A stretch of 64,000 bases of DNA from Acinetobacter tibetensis. GTDB taxonomy: Bacteria; Pseudomonadota; Gammaproteobacteria; Pseudomonadales; Moraxellaceae. Made by a program: the position numbers and the translations under genes. Positions 18,358-26,864 of this stretch are shown here, piece after piece (the stretch's first letter is position 1; every line of letters starts with the position of its first letter). The notes below the pieces were generated by a model. The model did no database searches, was not told where the DNA came from, and was given only the letters and a program-made list of their open reading frames with translations. Location: positions 2,852,001 through 2,916,000 of the forward strand of contig NZ_CP098732.1 of assembly GCF_023824315.1 (NCBI RefSeq), written 5' to 3'.

Positions 18358-18387
18358 CTAGAGTACGATCCGTGCGTCGTGCTCTAG
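18358..18387. other. Stable hairpin after lgt without T tract
   Basis: CTAGAGTACGA / TCGTGCTCTAG (11 bp with one G-T pair) around an 8-base loop, 18 bp after the lgt stop. There is no T tract, so it is not a normal intrinsic terminator; it may stabilise the 3' end of lgt mRNA. Confidence 0.5.
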
Positions 18388-18433
18388 CATGTGCTAAAGT
18401 TTAAATTCTCTTGCTACCTCCCTCTTAAAATCT

Positions 18434-18808
18434 ATGCTCGAATTCTGGTTTGATCCCAAAATCGCTGTATTCAAAAAACTGGCACTATTTGTTCTGATTG
18501 GCTTAGTAACCGCGGGGCTGTATTGGATGCAACCCTTAACACTCGACGCAATTTTAATGTTCATGGGAACAGGGATTGTGTTTCTGATCTGTCGTTATTG
18601 CAAAATCCACTTCGCTAGCGCTCATCCTACTGGGCTCCTGTATCGTTTATTCACTTGGATTCCATTGGCACTGCTTTTAGCACTGATCTTTATGCATCTT
18701 AAATCAGGGGACATTCTCATTCCTGGCGCGCAAGGTATTGGCTTTATGGCATTGTCTATCTGCCTATTTTCGCCGTTATCCCTACTCAATCAACATCAGC
18801 AGGATTAA
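18434..18808 (+). CDS. Small membrane protein, first of a tandem paralogous pair
   Basis: A 124-residue protein of unknown function with about four hydrophobic segments (near residues 16-33, 37-53, 72-88 and 97-117). It starts MLEFWFDPK and resembles the next gene in length, helix layout, the K-x-x-x-A-x-x-HP motif around residue 60 and the G-I/V-GF-x-AL segment near the C-terminus. Its family is not recognised. Confidence 0.7.
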   Translation: MLEFWFDPKIAVFKKLALFVLIGLVTAGLYWMQPLTLDAILMFMGTGIVFLICRYCKIHFASAHPTGLLYRLFTWIPLALLLALIFMHLKSGDILIPGAQGIGFMALSICLFSPLSLLNQHQQD

Positions 18809-18816
18809 ACCCACTG

Positions 18817-19188
18817 ATGCTCGAATTTTGGTATTCAGAACGCTGTAGCCGTGAAATCAAATTGCTCAGCAGCATTGTGGTGTGTAGCGCTATTTATTTC
18901 TGCTCCAGCATTGCTGAACTTGCACCGCTCTGGGTAGGATTAAGCCTATTGTCGGGAATACTGATTCATGTCCTGTTTACACAGTATCTCAAATTAGCAA
19001 CTTCCCACCCTTATCGAATCACGCTTCGTAATGGAATTTATATTTTCCAACTGTTTGCACTGTTAAGCTTGGCCTACGTATTACCAGAACAGCATAAATG
19101 GGTGCTGTGGTTACAATGTGTTGGCTTTCATGCGCTTGGATTGTTTTTGGTTTCAATTTATAGCAAGCGTGCCAAACGCCATACTTAG
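18817..19188 (+). CDS. Small membrane protein, second of a tandem paralogous pair
   Basis: A 123-residue, probably four-helix membrane protein starting MLEFWYSER, 8 bp after the stop of the first copy. The first 12 coding bases of the two genes are identical and both keep HP in the loop after helix 2 (KLATSHPYR here). Sequences have otherwise diverged strongly, so the duplication is old. Function unknown; both are likely co-transcribed. Confidence 0.7.
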   Translation: MLEFWYSERCSREIKLLSSIVVCSAIYFCSSIAELAPLWVGLSLLSGILIHVLFTQYLKLATSHPYRITLRNGIYIFQLFALLSLAYVLPEQHKWVLWLQCVGFHALGLFLVSIYSKRAKRHT

Positions 19189-19225
19189 CGTTACTCAGGA
19201 ATATTGGATCGCATATCCTTTACAT

Positions 19226-19265
19226 AAAAAGACCGTTTATCTGTATTAAATAAACGGTCTTTTTA
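19226..19265. terminator. Strong terminator between the membrane pair and the CHAP-like gene
   Basis: AAAAAGACCGTTTAT / ATAAACGGTCTTTTT (about 15 bp) around CTGTATTA. The A and T runs allow action in both directions. Confidence 0.92.
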
Positions 19266-19285
19266 TCTGCTCATTACAGTTTGGT

Positions 19286-19795
19286 TTAGTGATCTAAGCG
19301 GTAATAACTATATTGCACATTGGCATTTTTATAAACGGCATAACCCGTTTGTTTAAAATCAGAGACCCAACCTGAACCTGAATAACCTGCAATATGCCCA
19401 TAAGTATGACCTTTAGTACGGTCAATAATATAGATATCACCTTTTTTAGGCTGGTCAAAGGATGGACTAATACGACGGTAACCGAGTCGTTCTAGCGTAT
19501 TGCCCCAATCTGCGGCAGCAACTGGATGACTTTGTACATTTGCACCAGCAGACTGCAGCGCAAGACGAATGCTTTTGGCACATTTCTGGGTACTGGTACG
19601 ACGCGTAATACCGCTGAGCTTCTGCGTAAATTTATCAATATCAATACGCTGTGCATTGTTCGAAGTATAATTACGACTACGCTCTGTGTTCTTGCGTTTG
19701 TTATCAGGTCTTTGTTGCGCATTGGAACGAATAATGATCTGTGTTTCGGCAGGAGCATGAACATCACTCATACCCGTATTAACATCATAAATCAT
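19286..19795 (-). CDS. CHAP/NlpC-P60-like protein without signal peptide
   Basis: A 169-residue protein. Residues 1-55 are polar and probably disordered; the rest looks like a papain-fold CHAP amidase: Cys72 at a helix start (KCAKSIRLAL), Trp97-Gly98, the KKGDIYIID strand, His134 in the TYGHIAGYSG strand, and Asp146 in WVSDFKQ as possible third catalytic residue. Such enzymes cut peptidoglycan peptides. There is no signal peptide or membrane helix, so secretion would need a special route, for example type VI secretion. AGAGG precedes the ATG at 19795. Fold assignment is by motif only; no immunity gene is evident nearby. Confidence 0.6.
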   Translation of the reverse strand: MIYDVNTGMSDVHAPAETQIIIRSNAQQRPDNKRKNTERSRNYTSNNAQRIDIDKFTQKLSGITRRTSTQKCAKSIRLALQSAGANVQSHPVAAADWGNTLERLGYRRISPSFDQPKKGDIYIIDRTKGHTYGHIAGYSGSGWVSDFKQTGYAVYKNANVQYSYYRLDH

Positions 19796-20045
19796 CTTTA
19801 AACCTCTAACTTCTTACATCAGACACACAAATCTTCGAGCGCTGATAGTAGCCCGTGAAATTTAATTTTTCAGGCGTAAAATGTAAAAAAATATAAATAT
19901 GTAAACAAAGCGTTGCTAATTGCTTATTTTTACGGTGTTTCCGCAATAGATTCTCATTATCTTTTTGGTTAAATTTCAACCAAATCTCAAAACTATATGA
20001 TTCGTCGTTTGCTCTACATTTTTATCGTTTCTATCATATTTTGGG
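19796..20045. other. Intergenic region upstream of thyA with an inverted repeat
   Basis: AT-rich stretch without a gene. It contains a perfect inverted repeat TTTGGTT-N7-AACCAAA at 19964-19984, which could be an operator for either flanking gene. Nothing else is supported. Confidence 0.4.
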
Positions 20046-20051
20046 TATAAT
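20046..20051 (+). promoter_or_regulatory. Probable -10 element of thyA
   Basis: Perfect TATAAT preceded by TTGGG. No good -35 is present at 16-18 bp. Transcription from here would start near 20058 and include the hairpin at 20077-20121. Confidence 0.5.
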
Positions 20052-20076
20052 CGACCCTAGAAATTAGATTTGACTC

Positions 20077-20121
20077 TGGATGGATAAGTACAAACCTCTA
20101 GGAACTTATCCTCCATTTTTT
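20077..20121 (+). terminator. Terminator-like hairpin in the thyA leader
   Basis: TGGA-t-GGATAAGT pairs with ACTTATCC-TCCA (12 bp with one bulged T) around a 14-base loop, followed at once by six T. It ends 14 bp before the thyA start, so it lies inside the transcript leader. This suggests attenuation, or a short RNA of about 60 nt. Confidence 0.55.
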
Positions 20122-20134
20122 GTTTGAGAATTTT

Positions 20135-20977
20135 ATGAAAACGTATTTAGACCTGCTACAACACATCCTCGATCACGGCGGTGATAAAGGCGATCGTACT
20201 GGTACAGGTACGCGCTCGGTATTTGGTCATCAAATGCGTTTTGACCTGAATCAAGGCTTCCCCTTACTGACCACCAAGAAAGTTCATTTCCGTTCAATTG
20301 TGATTGAATTATTGTGGTTCCTTAAAGGCGACACCAACGTAAAGTATCTACAAGACAATAAAGTCAGCATTTGGGATGAATGGGCAACCGCAGAACAAAC
20401 GGCTCGTTTTGGTCGCCCTGAAGGTGAACTCGGTCCCGTCTATGGCCATCAATGGCGAAACTTTGGTGCAACCAAACTTGAAAATGGATTGTATGCGCAA
20501 GATGGTTTTGACCAAATTTCATGGTTGATCAATGAAATTAAAACCAATCCAAATTCACGCCGCTTAATTGTGTCGGGTTGGAATCCACAAGAAGCAGGAC
20601 AAGTGGCCTTACCGCCATGTCATACTCTGTTCCAGTTCTTTGTCCAAGATGGCAAATTATCTTGCCAGTTATATCAACGTAGTGCCGACGTGTTCTTAGG
20701 CGTGCCATTTAACATTGCCAGCTATGCCTTACTGACGCATATGGTGGCGCAAGTGTGTGGTTTAGGTGTGGGTGATTTTGTTTGGACAGGTGGCGATACG
20801 CATCTTTATACCAACCATTTTGAACAAGCCAAACTACAACTGAGCCGTGAACCTTTAGGCCTGTGTCAATTAAAACTAAACCCTGAGATTCAAGATATCT
20901 TCGATTTCGAATTTGAAGATATTGAAATTGTCGGCTATGAGTCACACCCAGGCATTAAAGCCCCTGTAGCGGTATAA
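20135..20977 (+). CDS. thyA: Thymidylate synthase ThyA
   Basis: Methylates dUMP to dTMP with methylenetetrahydrofolate, giving dihydrofolate for FolA encoded next. The 280-residue enzyme has [12 protein letters not shown] (dUMP phosphate loop), WNPQ, catalytic Cys162 in [12 protein letters not shown], and the C-terminal IKAPVAV that closes on the substrate. The frame opens at a TTG at 20120, inside the leader terminator; the ATG at 20135 gives the conserved start [12 protein letters not shown]. Confidence 0.97.
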   Translation: MKTYLDLLQHILDHGGDKGDRTGTGTRSVFGHQMRFDLNQGFPLLTTKKVHFRSIVIELLWFLKGDTNVKYLQDNKVSIWDEWATAEQTARFGRPEGELGPVYGHQWRNFGATKLENGLYAQDGFDQISWLINEIKTNPNSRRLIVSGWNPQEAGQVALPPCHTLFQFFVQDGKLSCQLYQRSADVFLGVPFNIASYALLTHMVAQVCGLGVGDFVWTGGDTHLYTNHFEQAKLQLSREPLGLCQLKLNPEIQDIFDFEFEDIEIVGYESHPGIKAPVAV

Positions 20978-20990
20978 GTCTGAAGGTCAA

Positions 20991-21020
20991 TGCTTCCTTC
21001 ACGGTGGAAGCATCTTTTTT
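20991..21020 (+). terminator. Terminator between thyA and folA
   Basis: TGCTTCC / GGAAGCA with an 8-base loop, then TCTTTTTT. It may give partial termination, because folA starts 30 bp later with no separate clear promoter. Confidence 0.75.
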
Positions 21021-21049
21021 CAAAGCATCATTCGTCAGGTAAGTAATTC

Positions 21050-21562
21050 ATGGCATTCCAGAATTTAGAAGTTGTACATGTTGTAGCAATGGATCAGCAA
21101 CGTTGTATTGGTAAAGGGAATGATTTGCCTTGGCATATTCCAGCCGATCTCAAGCATTTTAAAGCCATCACGCAAGGTGGTGTGGTGGTGATGGGGCGTA
21201 AAACCCTAGAGTCGATGGGACGGACCTTACCAAAGCGTGTCAATTGGGTGATTACCCGCGATCCAAACTGGTCTTTTGAAGGCACTAAAGTAGCCTATAG
21301 TATTGAGGAAGCACTCACACACGCGGTAGCGGATGTACAAGCCTCAGAAAAGCCTGAAAGCATCTTTATTATCGGTGGTGGTGAAATCTTTAAGCAAACC
21401 ATGACTATTGTAGACCGTCTGGAATTGACCCACGTTGAACTTGATGTACAAGGTGATGCATATTATCCTGAAATTCCAACTGAATTTAAAAAAGTAAGCT
21501 CAGAAAAACAACGAGATGAAAATACTGGGATCGTGTTTGAGTTTGCAACCTATACCAAATAA
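21050..21562 (+). CDS. folA: Dihydrofolate reductase FolA
   Basis: NADPH-dependent reduction of dihydrofolate to tetrahydrofolate; target of trimethoprim. The 170 residues show the substrate loop GKGNDLPWHIPADLKHFK with acidic Asp33 in the active site, the cofactor motif VVMGRKTLESMG and the IIGGGEIFK loop. It follows thyA, a natural pairing because ThyA produces the FolA substrate. Confidence 0.96.
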   Translation: MAFQNLEVVHVVAMDQQRCIGKGNDLPWHIPADLKHFKAITQGGVVVMGRKTLESMGRTLPKRVNWVITRDPNWSFEGTKVAYSIEEALTHAVADVQASEKPESIFIIGGGEIFKQTMTIVDRLELTHVELDVQGDAYYPEIPTEFKKVSSEKQRDENTGIVFEFATYTK

Positions 21563-21586
21563 CTATTCAAAAATGAGTGGCTGAGT

Positions 21587-22624
21587 ATGCAGCAAAAAGG
21601 ATCAGGTACATTGTTGTTCAAAACGCTGCAATGGTTGATCCACTGTATGTTCAGCCTGTTTGTACTGTTATCTTCAATTTGGCTGTGCCTCGCGCTCTGG
21701 ATTCAGCAGCCTATTCATGCTGTTGTGACCTATGCCCTCATTTTAGCGTGGGCTTGCTTTTCCCTCAGTATCTTAGGCATTTATTTTAGCCAACACCTCA
21801 TCAGTCGTAATAAAGATATTCTGCTGTATATGTTCGGCTTTGTATTGGCACTGGGTTGGTACTTTGGCTTAGAAGCTCGACAAGATCGTGATTGGAACCC
21901 TGAAGTCTCACGACTGCTCAGTTATGAAATAAGAGACCATCAAGTCACTTTACACAATGTTCGAGACTTTCACTGGCATGCCGATGGCAGTTATAGCGCT
22001 GCATGGCAAACGCGAGTTTTAGATTTGAATCAAATTACAGGGGTTAATATTATTACCTCCTATTGGACAGGCCCACAGATTGCCCATACTTTGGTCAGTT
22101 TTGATTTTGCCAATGCCGCCCCACTCACATTTTCCATCGAAATTCGCAAGGAAAAAGGCGAAGAATTTTCCGCAATTGGCGGCTTTTTCCGTAAGTATGA
22201 ACTGAATTTAGTTGCTTCCAATGAAACTGACATCATTTACACCCGTAGCAATATTCGGCATGAACAGGTCTATTTTTTTCCGATCAAGATGTCAAAAGCA
22301 CAAAGCCAAGCCTTATTTCTCGAGTATCTGAATAAAGCCAGTGAATTGGCACAACAACCCAAATGGTATAATACGCTCAGCAGTAACTGCACCACGCTAG
22401 TATTTGACATGATTCAAGCCGTCACACAAAAACCGCTGCCTGTAGATTACCGCCTGTTGGCGTCAGGCTATTTGCCTAACTATCTCTACGACTTGAATGC
22501 AATTTCACACCATTACAGTATGCATGAATGGTATCGTCAAGCACACGTCAATCCCAAGGTTCAACCTTTAGCGTCAATCCAAGACTATTCCAGTACCATG
22601 CGTCAAGGACTACCAACTCAGTAG
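21587..22624 (+). CDS. DUF4105 (Lnb-type) membrane-anchored protein
   Basis: A 345-residue protein with two to three N-terminal membrane helices (residues about 15-37, 44-65 and 73-90) and a large exported domain. The exported part carries DUF4105 features: HNVRDFHWHADGSY, and a cysteine in SSNCTTLVFDM followed by PVDYRLLASGYLPNYLYD. The Cys plus conserved His suggest a papain-like enzyme, as proposed for the domain. Function is unknown. It is 24 bp after folA and may be co-transcribed with it. Confidence 0.8.
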   Translation: MQQKGSGTLLFKTLQWLIHCMFSLFVLLSSIWLCLALWIQQPIHAVVTYALILAWACFSLSILGIYFSQHLISRNKDILLYMFGFVLALGWYFGLEARQDRDWNPEVSRLLSYEIRDHQVTLHNVRDFHWHADGSYSAAWQTRVLDLNQITGVNIITSYWTGPQIAHTLVSFDFANAAPLTFSIEIRKEKGEEFSAIGGFFRKYELNLVASNETDIIYTRSNIRHEQVYFFPIKMSKAQSQALFLEYLNKASELAQQPKWYNTLSSNCTTLVFDMIQAVTQKPLPVDYRLLASGYLPNYLYDLNAISHHYSMHEWYRQAHVNPKVQPLASIQDYSSTMRQGLPTQ

Positions 22625-22730
22625 GTGCTGTATTCTGTCTTCACAAGAAGAAATACGATAATCAACTAGAAATTTGAATCCGCTTTGTTTATAAAATAAA
22701 AAATAAAGTTAAAAAAATTGGAATTACAAC

Positions 22731-23186
22731 ATGTTAAAAAAAACCTTAAGTGTTGCCCTACTCGGCTCAGCATTACTGTTTGCTGGCTGCCAGTCCACAC
22801 CAAGCTCTTCTGCTGCCGAGGTCAATAATTTACAAATGCTTCAAAACCGCACGTGGATTGCGACTCAAATTGGAGCTCAAAACATTAAAACCAATCCAAG
22901 TGCCCATAATATTCCTGCACTACAGTTTGATGAAGCAACAAAGCGTGTTTCAGGCGCTGATGGGTGTAACCGTTTGATGGGAACTTATCAAGCCACGGGC
23001 AATACCTTGGTACTTTCACAAATGGCATCTACTAAAATGGCGTGTATTGATAATACCTTGCCGAATCAATTTAACACCGCACTAGCCAACGTCACCAACT
23101 ATCAAGTGTATAACAACACCCTGAAATTACTGGATCGCAATGGCAACCTATTGGTTGAATTTACCAGAGCAAAACAACCGCGTTAA
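22731..23186 (+). CDS. META-domain (HslJ-like) lipoprotein
   Basis: A 151-residue lipoprotein: signal peptide with lipobox LFAGC (Cys19), then one META domain recognised by the W-x-A/L start (NRTWIATQIG), the central GADGCNRLMGTYQ loop and KMACID. In E. coli the related HslJ is linked to heat shock and novobiocin resistance, but no biochemical role is set. It needs Lgt, encoded at 17528. Confidence 0.88.
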   Translation: MLKKTLSVALLGSALLFAGCQSTPSSSAAEVNNLQMLQNRTWIATQIGAQNIKTNPSAHNIPALQFDEATKRVSGADGCNRLMGTYQATGNTLVLSQMASTKMACIDNTLPNQFNTALANVTNYQVYNNTLKLLDRNGNLLVEFTRAKQPR

Positions 23187-23200
23187 AATTTTAAGATAAG

Positions 23201-23223
23201 GGTCTGTATTACAGACCTTTTTC
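23201..23223 (+). terminator. Terminator after the META-domain gene
   Basis: GGTCTGT-ATT-ACAGACC followed by TTTTTC. Confidence 0.85.
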
Positions 23224-23303
23224 ATTTGTATAACCAACATTACATCTGTGTGCCACAAAATTCGCTTATCGTGGTCACGTATATTCAGAAAAGGAAAAAA
23301 TTC

Positions 23304-23828
23304 ATGCAACAAGCATTATTGGGTGGTGGCTGCTTTTGGTGTGTCGAAGCAGTATTTCTTCAATTAAAAGGCGTGACTCGAGTGGTCAGTGGTTATGCAG
23401 GTGGCACAACTGAAAATCCGAGCTATGAAGACATCTGCCGAGGCAATACAGGACATGCAGAAGTCATCCTGATTGATTTTGATGAAAGCCAAATTCAATA
23501 TTCACAATTGCTTGAAGTATTTTTTGCAACGCATGACCCAACGACGTTAAACCGCCAAGGCAATGATATTGGTACACAATATCGCTCAGTGATTTATTAC
23601 TTCAACCCAGAACAGCAGCAAGCTGCGGAACACATCATTCAGGAATTAAAAGCCCAAGGCATTAACATTGTCACGGAAGTGACCTCTGCACCACCGTTTT
23701 ATCCAGCCGAAGAGTATCATCAAAATTACTTTGCTCGGAATCCGACTCAAGGTTACTGTAATTTTGCCATTCCACCGAAACTTTTAAAACTGCACAGTAA
23801 GTTCCAAGCACTGCTGAAAACTGAATAA
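23304..23828 (+). CDS. msrA: Peptide methionine (S)-S-oxide reductase MsrA
   Basis: Repairs methionine S-sulfoxide in proteins. The 174-residue enzyme contains the active-site GCFWC motif with catalytic Cys10, [26 protein letters not shown] and [13 protein letters not shown]. The frame runs back to 23226, but AAAAGGA ahead of the ATG at 23304 and the conserved beginning [12 protein letters not shown] set the start. No MsrB domain is fused. Confidence 0.96.
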   Translation: MQQALLGGGCFWCVEAVFLQLKGVTRVVSGYAGGTTENPSYEDICRGNTGHAEVILIDFDESQIQYSQLLEVFFATHDPTTLNRQGNDIGTQYRSVIYYFNPEQQQAAEHIIQELKAQGINIVTEVTSAPPFYPAEEYHQNYFARNPTQGYCNFAIPPKLLKLHSKFQALLKTE

Positions 23829-23838
23829 GTCAGCAATA

Positions 23839-23865
23839 AAAAAGCGACCAATATGGTCGCTTTTT
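23839..23865. terminator. Terminator between msrA and exbD
   Basis: AAAAAGCGACCA / TGGTCGCTTTTT; serves msrA and, on the other strand, the convergent exbD. Confidence 0.9.
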
Positions 23866-23879
23866 CGCATCATCAATGC

Positions 23880-24284
23880 TTAATTTTCACTGACAAAAGC
23901 AATATCACTGAGTCCGGCTTCACTCGCGCGTGACATCACTTGTGCAACAGTATCATAACGTGATTCTTTATCGGCACGTAACTGTACGGTTGGCTTCTGT
24001 TCGGCTTGACCCGCCTCATTAAAACGAGTCTGCAACTCATCTAAACTAATGATTTGGTCATTCCACGCCACTTCACCATTGGCATTAATACTGACTGTAA
24101 TTGCTTCAGGTGGTGGATCAACAATATCCGCAGTGGTTTTTGGCAAGGTTAATGGAATTGATGGGTTGGCAACGGTTGCAGTCACCAAGAAGATGATCAT
24201 CAATACCAACATAATATCGATGAGCGGAATGAGATTCATCTCATTCATGCCCGAATCGTTGTCTTCACCCAATTGAAAAGCCAT
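23880..24284 (-). CDS. exbD: Energy-transducing protein ExbD
   Basis: Subunit of the proton-driven TonB motor. The 134 residues begin with a short cytoplasmic tail, then one membrane helix with the functional aspartate in NLIPLIDIMLVLMIIFLV (Asp near residue 23), and a periplasmic domain (TVQLRADKESRYDTVAQVM). It overlaps exbB by one base. TolR is the closest alternative, but the adjacent tonB settles it. Confidence 0.94.
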   Translation of the reverse strand: MAFQLGEDNDSGMNEMNLIPLIDIMLVLMIIFLVTATVANPSIPLTLPKTTADIVDPPPEAITVSINANGEVAWNDQIISLDELQTRFNEAGQAEQKPTVQLRADKESRYDTVAQVMSRASEAGLSDIAFVSEN

Positions 24285-24907
24285 TAAGCTTGACCTCCAA
24301 CTAAACCTTGTTGTGTCGCTTTCACTTCAACTTTTTGCGTTGTTGTTTCTTGCTGCAACATGGTATCAATCAATAAGCTGTGTGCTTGATCTTGCAGTTC
24401 ATTTGACAAAGTACGGTTGGCACGTACACAAATGTTGTACGCCAATACCGCAGGAATCGCAACTGCCAAACCTAAACCCGTCATGATCAGTGCTTCACCT
24501 ACAGGGGTTGCCACTTGAGCTAAACCTGCTTGACCACTTTTACCAACAGCAACCAGAGCATGGAAAATACCCCAAACTGTACCAAATAAACCGACAAAAG
24601 GACCGATCGAAGCAATGGTACCTAAAACCGATACACCTTTTTCTGCATTGGCTTTTTCTACAGAAATTTGACGCAATAGCGCTTGTTCTGCAACTGCTTT
24701 ACGCTGTTCAAAACTTAGCGGTGCCAATTTCGCTTTCAGCTTAGTGAGTGCTGCTGCAAGTTGAGCATGTGCTTGTTGTTTAAGTTGGCGTGTGCCCATC
24801 AGACGTAAAATAAAAATCGTCCATGTTGCGATAGACATTGCCAATAATACGAAATACAGGGTTTTACTCACCGCATCCGCATGTTGCCAATAAACTGAAA
24901 AGTTCAT
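24284..24907 (-). CDS. exbB: Energy-transducing protein ExbB (MotA/TolQ/ExbB family)
   Basis: Three-helix inner-membrane subunit forming the pentameric channel of the TonB motor. The 207-residue protein has a first helix near residues 14-33 and the conserved block GVSVLGTIASIGPFVGLFGTVWGIFHAL and LIMTGLGLAVAIPAVLAYN. It lies between tonB (20 bp upstream) and exbD (1-base overlap), forming the tonB-exbB-exbD operon that powers the receptors at 459 and 2822. Confidence 0.95.
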   Translation of the reverse strand: MNFSVYWQHADAVSKTLYFVLLAMSIATWTIFILRLMGTRQLKQQAHAQLAAALTKLKAKLAPLSFEQRKAVAEQALLRQISVEKANAEKGVSVLGTIASIGPFVGLFGTVWGIFHALVAVGKSGQAGLAQVATPVGEALIMTGLGLAVAIPAVLAYNICVRANRTLSNELQDQAHSLLIDTMLQQETTTQKVEVKATQQGLVGGQA

Positions 24908-24926
24908 ACTCGAACTCCTGAAATAG

Positions 24927-25700
24927 TTAGCCGTTAGGATTCAATGTCAATTCAAATGGTTGCTCTGCTCGAATAGGGTAAGCAACACCATTTTCCTTGT
25001 ACGGTTTGAATTTTGCATTACGCACAGAGCGTAAAATCTTTTCATCTAAAGCGGAAACACCTGTCGACTTGGTCACACGCGCATTAGTAATTTTACCCTT
25101 TTCATCGGCCTCAATGAGGATGATGATGCTACGTGTCTCACCCTTTAAGTCACTGTTGCTGTAACTTGGCTTTGGCGAACGACTCCATTGCACCCCTGAA
25201 CCACCAATTGAAACATTTCTTGTTGTTGGTGTTGGCGCAGGTCTTTCCACCACTGGTTGAGCTACAGGTGCAGGTCTACTGACCACTCTGGTTTCAACCG
25301 CTGGAGTACTCACCACGGCTGGTCTCTGCGGCTGTACAGTAGGCTGTGTAACAGGTTTGACGGTTTCTGCTTTTTTAACTTGTTGAACTTTTTCCACCTT
25401 CTTCGGAGGTTGTGGCTGAGGTTTTTCCACCACTTTGACCTCTTTTACTTCCTTTGGCTTTGGCTGTTCTTTTTTCGGTTCAGCTTTCGGCTTTGGCGGT
25501 AAAGGTTTCGGTTGTTCTTGAATTTTGACAAATCGTACTTTTAATGGCTCTTTTTCCACTTTAGGAAGTTCAGGCGCTTTCATTTGGCTGACCGCCCACA
25601 ATACCCCAACATGCCCAATGGCAACTGCAATTAAGGCTGAGATGATTTTCTTTTTCATCGGATTAGGAGCTTGCATAGAGGGGGTAGAAAGTTGACTCAT
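24927..25700 (-). CDS. tonB: TonB energy transducer
   Basis: Links the ExbB-ExbD motor to outer-membrane receptors. The 257 residues contain an N-terminal membrane anchor (residues 17-40, with the functional His in AVAIGHVGVLWAV), a Pro/Lys/Glu-rich periplasmic spacer (about 50-160) and a C-terminal TonB domain (RSIIILIEADEKGKITNARV, SVRNAKFKPY). First gene of the operon, with a Fur-like site about 100 bp upstream. Confidence 0.95.
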   Translation of the reverse strand: MSQLSTPSMQAPNPMKKKIISALIAVAIGHVGVLWAVSQMKAPELPKVEKEPLKVRFVKIQEQPKPLPPKPKAEPKKEQPKPKEVKEVKVVEKPQPQPPKKVEKVQQVKKAETVKPVTQPTVQPQRPAVVSTPAVETRVVSRPAPVAQPVVERPAPTPTTRNVSIGGSGVQWSRSPKPSYSNSDLKGETRSIIILIEADEKGKITNARVTKSTGVSALDEKILRSVRNAKFKPYKENGVAYPIRAEQPFELTLNPNG

Positions 25701-25802
25701 TAGAATCTATGACCTAAAAGAAGCGACTGCTCACGACAGTTTAATCGTGGATTTAACAATCAAGCTCATCGGTTAGTACAATTAAAGTATCGCAATAATA
25801 AA

Positions 25803-25817
25803 TGAGAAGTGTTTTCA
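25803..25817 (-). promoter_or_regulatory. Possible Fur box upstream of tonB
   Basis: TGAGAAG-T-GTTTTCA matches 10 of the 14 defined positions of the 7-1-7 Fur model and lies about 103 bp from the tonB start. Iron control of tonB-exbBD is common, which raises its credibility. Confidence 0.5.
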
Positions 25818-25867
25818 TTTGCAACTATTAATTTCACTGTTTTAATGAGTTTTTTGAATCAAAATAA

Positions 25868-25898
25868 AAAAAGGACCGTTAAAAAACTGGTCCTTTTT
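25868..25898 (-). terminator. Terminator of purU
   Basis: AAAAAGGACC / GGTCCTTTTT around an 11-base loop. It follows the purU stop on the minus strand and insulates tonB. Confidence 0.85.
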
Positions 25899-25916
25899 CG
25901 CATAGGCTAAAAATAG

Positions 25917-26783
25917 TTATTGGAAAACAACTGTTTTATTGCCATCGACAATAATGCGGTCTTCTAAATGCCACTTTACTGCACGTGCCAAAACATTACG
26001 TTCAACGTCTTGACCCAATTCACGCAATTGCTCAACGGTAAAGTCGTGGTTCACACGCTCAACATCCTGCTCAATAATTGGACCTTGGTCTAAATCAGCA
26101 GTCACATAGTGAGCCGTAGCACCAATCAACTTCACGCCTTTCTCATGTGCTTGTTTGTATGGATTTGCCCCGACAAAAGCAGGTAAGAACGAATGGTGAA
26201 TATTGATGATTTTCATTTCCCAGTGCTTCACAAACTCTTCATCCAGAATTTGCATATAACGCGCTAAAACAAGCAAATCATTGCCTTGCATCAATTCATC
26301 AATTTTTGCATAGGCTTCCCGTTTGTTTTCTTTGGTCACTGGAACCACTTCAAACGGAATACCGAAGTTCTCTACCGCTTCACGTAAATCAGGATGATTG
26401 GAAACTACCTTCGTAATTTCACATGGTAAGCCGCCACGCGCATGACGCCATAACAGCTCAAGTAAAGCGTGATCGACTTTAGAGACTAAAATACCCACTT
26501 TTTTCACGTCGCTGACCAAGGTCAAGCGCCATTGCATGGCGTAGCGCTCGGCAACGTTTACCGCAAAAGTTTGGATCAAGCTTTCTTTGCGTGTTTGCAA
26601 ATGGTCTAATTCAAACTCAACACGCATGAAATAACGCCCGCCCGAAGCTTCCGTTGCGTATTGATCAAGTGCGGTAATATTTGCTCCCTGATGATACAAA
26701 AAGCTCGATACAGCCTGCACGATCCCTGGCTTATCTTCACAAGTAATCAGTAAGCGTGCTGTGTTGGCAGTTGTCATGTTCAT
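25917..26783 (-). CDS. purU: Formyltetrahydrofolate deformylase PurU
   Basis: Hydrolyses 10-formyltetrahydrofolate to formate and tetrahydrofolate, balancing one-carbon pools and feeding PurT. The 288 residues comprise an N-terminal ACT domain (LLITCEDKPGIVQAVSSFL) and a formyltransferase-like catalytic domain with the Asn-His-Asp set in NIHHSFLPAF, GATAHYV and DLDQGPIIEQD. Single gene, own terminator. An alternative ATG two codons later changes little. Confidence 0.95.
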   Translation of the reverse strand: MNMTTANTARLLITCEDKPGIVQAVSSFLYHQGANITALDQYATEASGGRYFMRVEFELDHLQTRKESLIQTFAVNVAERYAMQWRLTLVSDVKKVGILVSKVDHALLELLWRHARGGLPCEITKVVSNHPDLREAVENFGIPFEVVPVTKENKREAYAKIDELMQGNDLLVLARYMQILDEEFVKHWEMKIINIHHSFLPAFVGANPYKQAHEKGVKLIGATAHYVTADLDQGPIIEQDVERVNHDFTVEQLRELGQDVERNVLARAVKWHLEDRIIVDGNKTVVFQ

Positions 26784-26864
26784 GTTGGTTCTTATTACAC
26801 CTAATTTAAATAAGCCGAGTATTCTAGCGCGTTTTACACGCTGACTAAATAGCTGGTTTCAGCT

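Noticed and set aside
18358..18387. lgt hairpin as intrinsic terminator
   Set aside because: Stem is strong but no T tract follows on either strand; kept only as a hairpin.
23880..24907. exbB-exbD read as tolQ-tolR
   Set aside because: tonB is the adjacent operon member and no tolA, tolB or pal gene is nearby.
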